NCBI GenBank assembly: GCA_964360445.1
Contig: CAYHWE010000023.1
Coordinates: 1-14,826 of the forward strand
Direction of reading: 5' to 3'
From: CAYHWE01 sp964360445
GTDB taxonomy: Bacteria; Patescibacteriota; Patescibacteriia; Patescibacteriales; JAKAJF01
Length of the DNA: 14,826 bases
Both the position numbers and the translations under genes were made by a program. The notes beneath the pieces are model-generated. The model made no database searches, was not told the DNA's origin, and saw only the letters and a list, made by a program, of their open reading frames with translations. Below, one piece after another: positions 6,840-13,464 of this stretch (positions are counted from its first letter, which is position 1; each line of letters opens with the position of its first letter).

Positions 6840-7661
6840 ATGGTTTTATCAATAATAATCGTTTCCTGGAATGTAGCTGATAGATTAAAAGAAAATTTGG
6901 TTTCTATTTTTCAGAGTCAGACTGGCTTTGATTTTGAGGTTTTTGTCGTTGATAATGCTTCTTCTGATAATACGGTTGAGATAGTAAAGAAAGAATTCCC
7001 GCAGGTAAAATTGATCGAGAATAAAGAAAATCTCGGTTTTGCCAAGGCGAACAATATTGCCATTCAAGAAGTGCAAGGGGATTATATCTTGCTCTTGAAC
7101 CCGGATATGCGCGTTTTGCCAAATACTTTGAAGAATATGGCTGATTGGATGGGAGTGCATAAAGAGGCTGGCGTGGCTAGCTGTCTGTTGAAAAATGAAA
7201 AAGGAGAAATCATAAAACATGTCCGCCGTTTCCCGACCGTTTGGGACCAGCTTGCTGTAGTCCTGAAAATTCCGCATATTATCCCGCAAGTTTTAAATAA
7301 ATATATTGTTGCGGATTTTGATTACGCAAAGACGGCTGAAGTTGATTCAATCCGCGGCGCTTTTTTTATGATCAGGCGCGAGGTGATTGAAAAGCTAGGA
7401 GGTTTGGATGAGAGATATTTCATCTGGTTTGAAGAAGTCGACTATTGCAAACAAGTGAAAAATGCCGGCTGGAAAATAATGTACACGCCGGAAGCAGAGG
7501 CGATCGACTATATCGGCCAAAGTTTTTCCCAGGTCAAAAGAGGGGAAAAACAAAAGTATTTCCGTGATAGTATGCTGAAGTATTTCCAGAAATGGCATAA
7601 GGGGTGGGAGAATTCGGTTTTGAAATGGGCATGGAAATTTAGTATGATTCTAATCAAATAA
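6840..7661 (+). CDS. Glycosyltransferase family 2 (273 aa)
   Basis: This is a second GT2 enzyme of the cluster. It shows SIIIVSWNVADRL (4-16), VVDNASSDNT (36-45), ENLGFAKANN (63-72), the DxD-type NPD (87-89), and EEVDYCKQVKNAGWKI (198-213) with the family's E/D-E-x-D pattern. Family length is typical and no membrane helix is evident. The order of motifs matches rhamnosyltransferase-like GT2 proteins, but the donor is not determinable. The ATG at 6840 is preceded by a GCGAGG run at 6825-6830, a weak ribosome binding site about 9 bases from the start. That run is itself part of a GTCATTGCGAGG repeat stub. The gap to the upstream gene is 28 bases and to the next gene 1 base. Confidence 0.9.
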   Translation: MVLSIIIVSWNVADRLKENLVSIFQSQTGFDFEVFVVDNASSDNTVEIVKKEFPQVKLIENKENLGFAKANNIAIQEVQGDYILLLNPDMRVLPNTLKNMADWMGVHKEAGVASCLLKNEKGEIIKHVRRFPTVWDQLAVVLKIPHIIPQVLNKYIVADFDYAKTAEVDSIRGAFFMIRREVIEKLGGLDERYFIWFEEVDYCKQVKNAGWKIMYTPEAEAIDYIGQSFSQVKRGEKQKYFRDSMLKYFQKWHKGWENSVLKWAWKFSMILIK

Positions 7662-7662
7662 A

Positions 7663-8739
7663 ATGGATAAAAAAACAGGCATAATTTTAGTGAATTATAA
7701 GGATTATGCCCGACGATTCTTGGGTGAATGTCGGGATAGTTTGCGTGCGCAAAATTACTTGAAAGAATTGATGGAGGTTTATGTTGTTGACAATGTTTCA
7801 TCGGAAGAGTCTTTGAATTATTTGAAAGAAAATTATCCGGATGCGAAAGTGATCGCCCGGCCGGATGGGAATTATGCGGCGGCTAATAATGCGGGTATTA
7901 ATGCGGCAATCAAGGATGGATGCGAATATTTTATCATCGCTAATATGGATACGAAGTTTGATCCGGATTGGTTGTTTGAGTTAATTAAGGCAGTCGAGAG
8001 CGATCCGAATATCGGCATTGCGCAGTCGAAGATTTTATTGTATCCGCAAGATGAAGAAGAATGGAAAAACCCGAAGATAAATACTTTGGGCAATCTGATC
8101 CATTTTATGGGTTATGGCGGGAATAGTTTTTATGGACATCCGGACAGCGAGCATAAAATCGAAGGGTATCCGGAAATAAGTTACGCAAGCGGATGCGCTT
8201 TAATCATGAAAAAAGAAGTATTCGAAAAAATTGGCGGTTATAATGAGGAGTATTTCATGTACCATGATGATGTTGAGATAAGCTGGAAGACTAGGCTGGC
8301 CGGCTACAAGATCGTGTTGGTGCCAAAATCTGTCGTTTATCATAAGTATGAATTCAATCGCAGCATCAAGATGATTTATTATATGGAGAGGAACCGGTAT
8401 TTTGTCGTCTTCTCTTATTATCATATTTTGACTTTGATTTTATTGTTGCCAATGCTTGCCGTAATTGAATTGGGAATGTTTATCTTTTCAATCAAGAACG
8501 GATGGTTCGAGGCGCGGAAAAATCTTTATTTGTATTTTTCAAAAGTTTCCAACTGGAAGAAGATATTAAAATTCAGAAGAGAAGCTAAAAAAATAAGGAA
8601 AATATCGGAAAAAGAGGCGGTCGCATCTTTCGCCGGAAAGCTTATGTCGGCTAAGATCCATGACTCGATTTTCGAGCGTATCGTTAATCCTTGCATGGAT
8701 ATCTATTGGAAAATAATCAAAAAGCTGATAATTTGGTAG
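7663..8739 (+). CDS. Glycosyltransferase family 2 with C-terminal membrane helix (358 aa)
   Basis: This is a third GT2 enzyme. The GT-A domain shows TGIILVNYKDY (5-15), VVDNVSSEES (41-50), ANNAGINAAI (74-83), the metal site NMD (94-96) and HDDVEISWKTRLAGYKIV (201-218). After a MERNR segment (241-245), common in membrane-tethered GT2 enzymes, a strongly hydrophobic stretch (about 249-276) is a probable transmembrane helix, followed by a Lys/Arg-rich cytoplasmic tail of about 80 residues. It is therefore likely to act at the inner face of the cytoplasmic membrane on a lipid-linked glycan. It is the last gene of the first operon: after its TAG comes an AT-rich hairpin. The donor sugar is unknown. 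Confidence 0.9.
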   Translation: MDKKTGIILVNYKDYARRFLGECRDSLRAQNYLKELMEVYVVDNVSSEESLNYLKENYPDAKVIARPDGNYAAANNAGINAAIKDGCEYFIIANMDTKFDPDWLFELIKAVESDPNIGIAQSKILLYPQDEEEWKNPKINTLGNLIHFMGYGGNSFYGHPDSEHKIEGYPEISYASGCALIMKKEVFEKIGGYNEEYFMYHDDVEISWKTRLAGYKIVLVPKSVVYHKYEFNRSIKMIYYMERNRYFVVFSYYHILTLILLLPMLAVIELGMFIFSIKNGWFEARKNLYLYFSKVSNWKKILKFRREAKKIRKISEKEAVASFAGKLMSAKIHDSIFERIVNPCMDIYWKIIKKLIIW

Positions 8740-8743
8740 GACT

Positions 8744-8772
8744 TTAAAAACTTTTTCAGAAAAAGTTTTTAA
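8744..8772 (+). terminator. AT-rich hairpin after the first glycan operon, possible terminator
   Basis: A perfect 13-bp stem pairs 8744-8756 with 8760-8772 around a 3-base loop (CAG), starting 5 bases after the stop of the third GT2 gene. The stem has only one G-C pair and is followed by AT-rich sequence (TATTTTC) rather than a clean T-run, so it may terminate weakly or mainly protect the 3' end. Position at the operon end and a promoter just downstream support a terminator role. Confidence 0.5.
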
Positions 8773-8793
8773 TATTTTCAAAAAATATATTGT

Positions 8794-8848
8794 ATTTTGT
8801 TAAATCTTATAGCGAGCAAAGCTCTACGGCCATAAAATTTAACAAAAT
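8794..8848. repeat. 55-base imperfect palindrome in the glycan intergenic region
   Basis: The outer arms ATTTTGTTAAAT (8794-8805) and ATTTAACAAAAT (8837-8848) are perfect 12-bp inverted repeats. Inside, TTAT (8807-8810) pairs with ATAA (8832-8835), and GAGC-AAA-GCTC (8814-8824) forms a tip hairpin, so almost the whole element folds back. It could be an operator, a dispersed palindromic repeat, or an RNA hairpin from read-through transcription. The -35 box of the next gene lies in its right arm. Confidence 0.6.
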
Positions 8849-8866
8849 TGAAATTCTTAGTATAAT
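8839..8866 (+). promoter_or_regulatory. Sigma-70-type promoter for the fourth GT2 gene and galU
   Basis: TTAACA (8839-8844, five of six to the -35 consensus) and a perfect TATAAT (8861-8866) are separated by 16 bases. Transcription would begin near 8872, just 14 bases before the chosen start codon, so the leader would carry little more than the Shine-Dalgarno GAAGGTGG (8871-8878). The -35 hexamer sits in the right arm of the palindrome, so a factor binding that palindrome could block or tune this promoter (inference). Confidence 0.6.
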
Positions 8867-8885
8867 AGTGGAAGGTGGTATGTAT

Positions 8886-9677
8886 ATGGATATAAGTATC
8901 GTAATTTTGAATTATAAAAGTAGGGATCTTACCCTAAGCTGCATTGAATCAATAAAGAATGCAGATTTTTCGGGTTTAACAAGGGAACTCATAGTAGTGG
9001 ATAATGATTCAAAGGATGGGTTGGGAAATATTGTTAAAACAAAATATCCGGAAATTGAGTTTATCCAGAACGGGAAGAATCTAGGTATGGGCGCCGGTAA
9101 CAATGTCGGCATCAGGCGAGCGCAGGGGAAGTATGTGGCAGTAATGAATCCGGATACGGTTGCCGATAAAGATGCATTCAAAAAACTCTTTATGTTTATG
9201 GAGGCGGATCCTCAAGTCGGAGTCGCCGGGCCGAAACAATTTTATCCGGATGGAGGAGTGCAGGATTCCTGTTATCGCTGGTATGGAGTAATGACGCCAT
9301 TTTTTCGAAGGACGATTTTAGGCAGGTGGAATGTCGGCCGGAAAAGCATCGATAAATTCTTGATGAAAGATTTTGACCATAATTCCACGAAAGAAGTCGA
9401 TTGGCTTTTGGGTTCGTTCTTGTTTTGCCGAGCAGAAGCGCTAAGGAATGTGGGGATGTTTGATGAAGATTTCTTTTTGTATTTTGAAGATACTGATCTG
9501 GCAAAGAGGTTTTGGAAAAATAATTGGAAAGTTATTTACTTTCCGGATGCAAAAATCATCCATAATCATGGCAGGGAAAGCGCTAAGCGGCCTTGGTATA
9601 AATTTTTCAGCAGTCCGGCCGGGCGCTATCATTTCGTGTCTTGGATCACATATTTAAAAAAGTGGGGGAGGAGATAG
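8886..9677 (+). CDS. Glycosyltransferase family 2 (263 aa)
   Basis: This is a fourth GT2 enzyme, with a compact GT-A domain and no membrane helix. Motifs are DISIVILNYKSRD (2-14), IVVDNDSKDG (36-45), KNLGMGAGNNVG (64-75), NPDT (88-91), a GSFLFCRAEAL strand (176-186) and YFEDTDLAKRFWKNNW (199-214) with the E-D-x-D catalytic region. I place the start at the ATG at 8886, because GAAGGTGG (8871-8878) lies 7 bases upstream and the protein then starts at the first strand. The in-frame ATG at 8880 is too close to that site, and a TTG at 8790 lies upstream of the promoter. Unlike the other three GT2 genes it has its own promoter and is followed after 40 bases by galU. Acceptor and donor are unknown. 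Confidence 0.88.
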   Translation: MDISIVILNYKSRDLTLSCIESIKNADFSGLTRELIVVDNDSKDGLGNIVKTKYPEIEFIQNGKNLGMGAGNNVGIRRAQGKYVAVMNPDTVADKDAFKKLFMFMEADPQVGVAGPKQFYPDGGVQDSCYRWYGVMTPFFRRTILGRWNVGRKSIDKFLMKDFDHNSTKEVDWLLGSFLFCRAEALRNVGMFDEDFFLYFEDTDLAKRFWKNNWKVIYFPDAKIIHNHGRESAKRPWYKFFSSPAGRYHFVSWITYLKKWGRR

Positions 9678-9717
9678 GGAGTAGAGTTTAGGGGATGGTA
9701 ATTATTAATATTTTTTT

Positions 9718-10593
9718 ATGACAAAAATAAAGAAAGCGATTTTACCTGTTGCTGGATTCGGAACTAGATTCTTGCCAGCAACAAAGGCGCAGCCGAAAGA
9801 AATGTTGCCGGTAGTGGATAAACCTGCCATCCAATATTTAGTGGAAGAGGCTGTTTCTGCCGGAATCGAAGAGATTATCTTTGTGACTGGACGCGGAAAA
9901 AGATCGATCGAGGATCATTTCGATTATTCTTTTGAGTTAGAATATAATCTAGTGGAAAAAAATAAGCATGATCTACTTAAAGAGGTCAGGAAGATAAGCG
10001 AATTGGCTAAATTTTCCTATGTTCGCCAGCCGAAACCTCTTGGCGATGGGCATGCGATCGCCTGCGCTGCGCATCTGGTCGGCGATGAGTCTGTTTTGAT
10101 CATGTTCGGTGATGCTTTGTATAATTCAGAGATCCAGCCGGCGCAGCAATTGATAGATGTTTTTAATAAATATAACTATTCGGTTATCGGTCTTGCCGAG
10201 GTGGCAAGGGAAGAAGTGAATAAATTCGGAGTTATTGACGGCATTGACCTTACGGATGGAGTGTATGAAATAAAAAATATCATCGAGAAGCCGAAAGTCG
10301 AGAAGGCGCCGTCTAATCTGGCGGCAGTCGGAAAATATATTATCACTCCCGATGTCCTGGAAATTTTAAGCAATATGACGGAGGGCAAGTCCGGGGAAAT
10401 AAGGCTAGCTGACGCGTTTGACATCTTATTGAAAAAAAATAAACCGCTTTACGGCAAAAAACTGGAAGGTGAATGGCTTGATACCGGAGACAAATTCGGC
10501 TTTATCAAGGCGACGATACAGCTGGGGTTGAAGAATAAAGAGATCTGGAAAGAGTTGAAACAGTATATTAAGAATATCAGCTCAAAATTATAA
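9718..10593 (+). CDS. galU: UTP--glucose-1-phosphate uridylyltransferase
   Basis: GalU makes UDP-glucose from UTP and glucose-1-phosphate, supplying glycan, lipid and capsule synthesis. The signature PVAGFGTRFLPATKAQPKEM covers residues 10-29, with Lys27 in PKEMLP at the usual base-contacting position. It is followed by VTGRGKRSIEDHFD (56-69), GDGHAI (109-114), the metal-site GDAL (131-134, where GDD is more usual), EKPK (190-193), SGEIRLADAF (225-234) and WLDTGDKFGFIKA (253-265). At 291 residues the length is normal. No clear ribosome binding site precedes the ATG; the upstream sequence is an AT run. It shares glucose-1-phosphate with rfbA upstream, so the two compete for one precursor. It ends before a symmetric terminator and converges with the PEGA protein gene. 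Confidence 0.95.
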   Translation: MTKIKKAILPVAGFGTRFLPATKAQPKEMLPVVDKPAIQYLVEEAVSAGIEEIIFVTGRGKRSIEDHFDYSFELEYNLVEKNKHDLLKEVRKISELAKFSYVRQPKPLGDGHAIACAAHLVGDESVLIMFGDALYNSEIQPAQQLIDVFNKYNYSVIGLAEVAREEVNKFGVIDGIDLTDGVYEIKNIIEKPKVEKAPSNLAAVGKYIITPDVLEILSNMTEGKSGEIRLADAFDILLKKNKPLYGKKLEGEWLDTGDKFGFIKATIQLGLKNKEIWKELKQYIKNISSKL

Positions 10594-10604
10594 AATTGCG
10601 CTAT

Positions 10605-10635
10605 AAAAAATCGCCAGAATTCTGGCGATTTTTTT
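10605..10635. terminator. Bidirectional rho-independent terminator between galU and the PEGA gene
   Basis: A perfect palindrome with 15-base arms is centred between 10619 and 10620: A-run, TCGCCAGAATTCTGGCGA (10611-10628), then a T-run of seven. The GC-rich ATCGCCAG/CTGGCGAT stem and a U-run in either direction make it a strong terminator for both convergent genes. The minus-strand stop codon (10634-10636) overlaps its edge. Confidence 0.92.
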
Positions 10636-11992
10636 AATTTATAACCAATTTATACAGCCCCTCCTGATTGCCGATTCTTGTCCGGAAGTAGAGCGCGTCT
10701 CCGTTTTTGTTGTATGTCGTATCCGAGATGTGTTCCAGTTTTATCAGTTCTGTTATGTTCCTCTTTTCGCGATTATCAAGTTCTATCGTGCTGATATAGC
10801 TGTCTGTCGTGAAAATGATATAATTGTTGCTCGGGTGCCAGATTATTTCTTTTATCGGCGAGCTGATCCTTGTCAGCAGGAATTTATCTTTTGTCCTGAT
10901 ATCGTTAAGCCATATTTCAAAGTCGGTAGCGGTTATATATTGGCTTCCGTTTATCCAGGATATCTTATTCGCATCAATTATCTCTTCAATCTGGAAATTC
11001 GGTTCTGGGCTTATGAGATAAATTTTTTGCAGGCTGTTGTTCGTAAGGTTCAAATATCCGTTATCCGCGCTTGCGAAGCTGTAATCGCTGGAATTTATCA
11101 ATTCGATGCTCGCTATAAGATTTTTTTGATTATAAATATTCAATTTTGTCATATCTTTTTTCCTGTTCAGGATATAGATATCGTTATTTTTTACGAAATA
11201 ATCGGCAATCTCGTCTTCCGGTTTCGAGGTAAAAAGTGTTTTTGAGCTTAAGGTAAAGAAGTCATAATTTTTTATCGATATCAATCCGTTTTCCCGGATT
11301 AGGTAATTCACCTTATTGTTTTTATAATCCCATCTGAAATCAACGGCGCTATTTTCTGTTATATGTTCCAGGTCGGTCATTTCTCCGTTCGCGCCGTATA
11401 GGTAGTTCCCGATGATTATTTTTTTCCCGTCAGGCGACCAAAGTATCGGCGCGTTATCGGCTTTATTATCGAAACTGATGACTTCTTCATTGTCCAGATT
11501 GATTATTTTTACGGAGTCGGCGGTTTTGACGGCAAGGAATTTCCTGTTCGGAGATATGGTTGATTCTCGGATCTCCTCGATCAGCAACGGTATGGGCAGA
11601 TTGTTCCTGAATAAATATACGTCTTCCGCGTAAGTCGATTCGCCGGCTTTGACCGTCAGTTTTTTCTGCCAATCCCAATAGCCCGGAAGACTGATGCGCA
11701 CATCGTATTCTCCCGGCAGCAGATTCTTTATTTTAGCCGGAGTGGCGATGAAATTTTCGTTTTTGCTGAAAAACTTATTGATAAAAAATTGTTGCGGTTC
11801 TCCGTTAAGATAAACCTTCGCGCCTTCCGGCTTGGTATTCAGGATGAGCATGCCTGTTTTCTGGATCTGGAACGGATGCGACGAGTTCAATGTGAGTTTA
11901 TATCCGGCAGCATAAAGCATCACCAGCGGAGTGGTGATGAAAAATGCCAACATAAAAAATATATAGAGGACGCGTCTGGCTGCTAATGACAT
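10634..11992 (-). CDS. PEGA-domain membrane protein with beta-propeller-like repeats (452 aa)
   Basis: This is an unnamed surface protein. An N-terminal basic segment and one hydrophobic helix (about 8-29) act as a signal anchor. Next comes a PEGA domain (about 47-125), with TKPEGAKVYLNGE (53-65), LLPGEYDVRISLPGYWDWQK (91-110) and a closing KLTVKAGE. The remaining 320 residues carry TolB/WD40-like repeats: ISPNRKFLAV (146-155), WSPDGKKIIIG (185-195) and a later WHPSNNYIIFTT, ending with YNKNGDALYFRTR. This suggests a cell-surface beta-propeller on a PEGA stalk, which may bind protein or glycan (inference). It lies 3 bases downstream of murA on the same strand and probably shares its transcript, linking it to cell-wall work. 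It lacks enzyme motifs. Confidence 0.88.
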   Translation of the reverse strand: MSLAARRVLYIFFMLAFFITTPLVMLYAAGYKLTLNSSHPFQIQKTGMLILNTKPEGAKVYLNGEPQQFFINKFFSKNENFIATPAKIKNLLPGEYDVRISLPGYWDWQKKLTVKAGESTYAEDVYLFRNNLPIPLLIEEIRESTISPNRKFLAVKTADSVKIINLDNEEVISFDNKADNAPILWSPDGKKIIIGNYLYGANGEMTDLEHITENSAVDFRWDYKNNKVNYLIRENGLISIKNYDFFTLSSKTLFTSKPEDEIADYFVKNNDIYILNRKKDMTKLNIYNQKNLIASIELINSSDYSFASADNGYLNLTNNSLQKIYLISPEPNFQIEEIIDANKISWINGSQYITATDFEIWLNDIRTKDKFLLTRISSPIKEIIWHPSNNYIIFTTDSYISTIELDNREKRNITELIKLEHISDTTYNKNGDALYFRTRIGNQEGLYKLVIN

Positions 11993-11995
11993 ATG

Positions 11996-13255
11996 TTAAT
12001 TGATGCGTTTTATTTTTGCGCCAAGGCTTGAGAGCCGCGTATCGATATTTTCATAGCCTCGATCGATCTGATAAATATTGTCTATTTCCGTCTTTCCTTC
12101 GGCGACTAAAGCGGCGATGATGATAGATATTCCAGCTCTCAGGTCGGGACTGGTCATTTTCCGTCCGTATAGCTTGGTCGGACCGTTCACAACGACCCGA
12201 TGCGGATCGCACATTATGATATCGGCGCCCATCTGGGTCAGCATATCGGTAAATAACAATCTTCGGTCATAAATCGTTTCGTGTATCAGTGATGAGCCCT
12301 GCGCCTGAGTCATGAGAACAGCATAGGGCGATTGCAGGTCGGTCGGGAAGCCTGGGTATTCATGGGTCTTTATGCTGTAACTTTTTATGATTTTTGCCGG
12401 CTTTATTTCCAGCCAGTTTTCACCGACATCAAATCCGACCCCTTGTTTTTTAAAGATGCTTAAAAGTATTTCAAGATGGTCGGGATCGCAATTTGTGATT
12501 TTCAGTTTTGATCTAGTGGCCGCGGCCATTATGGCGAATGTGCCAGCCTCAATCCTATCCGGAATAATATCAAAATTCCCGCCTTTTATTTCTTTGACCC
12601 CTTCTATTGTTATGGTCGGGGTTCCCGCTCCTTTGATTTTTGCTCCGCATCCGTTCAGGAAATCAGCCAGAGCTTCTATTTCCGGCTCCATAGCGCAATT
12701 TTTTAAGGTAGTCGCGCCGGAAGCCAAAACAGCAGTCATCATCAGGCTTTCCGTTCCTGTTACGGTTACAGTCGTAAAGAAATAAGTGCAACCCTTTAAT
12801 TTTTTCGCTTTTATGTGGTAAAATCCGTCTTTCCACCTGACTTCAGCCCCCATTGCCGCATAACCCTCCAAGAAGAGATCGATCGGTCTTGTCCCGGCCC
12901 CGATTACGCAGCCGCCGGGATGAGGGAATCTTGCTTCGCCCAATCTTGCCAAGAGCGGACCGACGAACATTATTGAGGCGCGCAGCTTGTTGGCTATTTC
13001 TTGGTTCAGCTCGTTTTTTGTGATTTTCTCGGCCTGGACCTCACAGCTATTCTTAGCGCATTTTACAAAGCCGCCAAGGTCCCTGAGCAGTTCGAGCGAT
13101 CTATTGACATCTTCTATATCCGGCAGATTGCTTATTTTGATTTTTTCTTTTGATAAGAGTGTGGCAGGGATAATTTTCAGGGCGGCGTTTTTAGCCCCCT
13201 TAACCTCTATTTCTCCTGACAATTTCGCATTTCCTTCTATTAAGAATTTAGGCAT
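11996..13255 (-). CDS. murA: UDP-N-acetylglucosamine 1-carboxyvinyltransferase
   Basis: MurA transfers enolpyruvate from PEP to UDP-GlcNAc, the first committed step of peptidoglycan precursor synthesis in the cytoplasm, and is the fosfomycin target. The EPSP-synthase-like double domain is full length at 419 residues. Lys22-Asn23 (GAKNAAL), the catalytic loop Cys116 (PGGCVIGAG), DRIEAGTF (233-240), Asp306 in FPTDLQ and DLRAG with Arg373 match known active-site positions. Two oddities occur in the loop. Residues 121-122 (Gly-Thr) are inserted relative to the usual GGC-x-IGARP, and the conserved His of RP-V/I-D-L-H is Phe128 here. Cys116 is retained, so classical fosfomycin alkylation remains possible. 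It is likely the first gene of a minus-strand operon with the PEGA protein. Confidence 0.95.
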   Translation of the reverse strand: MPKFLIEGNAKLSGEIEVKGAKNAALKIIPATLLSKEKIKISNLPDIEDVNRSLELLRDLGGFVKCAKNSCEVQAEKITKNELNQEIANKLRASIMFVGPLLARLGEARFPHPGGCVIGAGTRPIDLFLEGYAAMGAEVRWKDGFYHIKAKKLKGCTYFFTTVTVTGTESLMMTAVLASGATTLKNCAMEPEIEALADFLNGCGAKIKGAGTPTITIEGVKEIKGGNFDIIPDRIEAGTFAIMAAATRSKLKITNCDPDHLEILLSIFKKQGVGFDVGENWLEIKPAKIIKSYSIKTHEYPGFPTDLQSPYAVLMTQAQGSSLIHETIYDRRLLFTDMLTQMGADIIMCDPHRVVVNGPTKLYGRKMTSPDLRAGISIIIAALVAEGKTEIDNIYQIDRGYENIDTRLSSLGAKIKRIN

Positions 13256-13289
13256 AAATACAATAAAACATTAAAATTAACTTGTATTT

Positions 13290-13318
13290 ATCATAACCCA
13301 AAAGAGAGGGAAAGTAAA
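13290..13318 (-). promoter_or_regulatory. Candidate promoter for murA and the PEGA gene (minus strand)
   Basis: Read on the minus strand, TTTACT (13313-13318) and TATGAT (13290-13295) are separated by 17 bases, four and five of six matches to consensus. The start point would fall near 13283, giving a leader of about 28 bases before the murA ATG. It is placed as expected, but the -35 is weak and the region is AT-rich. Confidence 0.4.
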
Positions 13319-13325
13319 TATTGCC

Positions 13326-13388
13326 AGGGTTTAGGGTGTAGGGTTTAGGGTAAAGATAATCAAGCAGTAAAACTACACCCTCCACCCT
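13326..13388. repeat. TTAGGG-like tandem repeat with inverted copy between divergent promoters
   Basis: The left part (13326-13351) consists of near-tandem AGGGTTT/AGGGTGT units. The right part CTACACCCTCCACCCT (13373-13388) is the reverse complement of AGGGTTTAGGGTGTAG (13326-13341) apart from two adjacent mismatches. The DNA can fold into a 9-bp plus 5-bp stem with a 31-base loop. It lies exactly between the minus-strand murA promoter and the plus-strand protease promoter. Confidence 0.65.
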
Positions 13389-13396
13389 AGCTCAAT

Positions 13397-13425
13397 TTGT
13401 CACATAAAAAATAGTATGATAAAAT
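13397..13425 (+). promoter_or_regulatory. Sigma-70-type promoter for the S41 protease gene
   Basis: TTGTCA (13397-13402) and TAAAAT (13420-13425) each match consensus at five of six positions and are spaced 17 bases. Transcription would start near 13432, giving a leader of about 33 bases. An overlapping TATGAT (13415-13420) would leave only 12 bases of spacing and is less likely. Confidence 0.55.
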
Positions 13426-13464
13426 TATTGAAAGCAGGCAATAAATAAATTTATTATTTTTTTT

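Noticed and set aside
6817..6855. 12-codon frame MSLRGKFLWFYQ
   Set aside because: It lies within the repeat stub and overlaps the next GT2 start; nothing supports translation.
8848..8866. TTGAAA as the -35 box before TATAAT
   Set aside because: The spacer would be 7 bases; TTAACA at 8839 gives 16.
8790..8885. TTG start for the fourth GT2, 32 residues longer
   Set aside because: That stretch contains the palindrome and the promoter; the ATG at 8886 has a well-spaced Shine-Dalgarno.
10730..11245. Plus-strand 171-residue frame opposite the PEGA gene
   Set aside because: It is antisense to a well-supported coding region, with no family pattern or start signal.
13321..13390. CRISPR-like or telomere array
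   Set aside because: Units are short, degenerate, and lack regular spacers; no cas genes are present.
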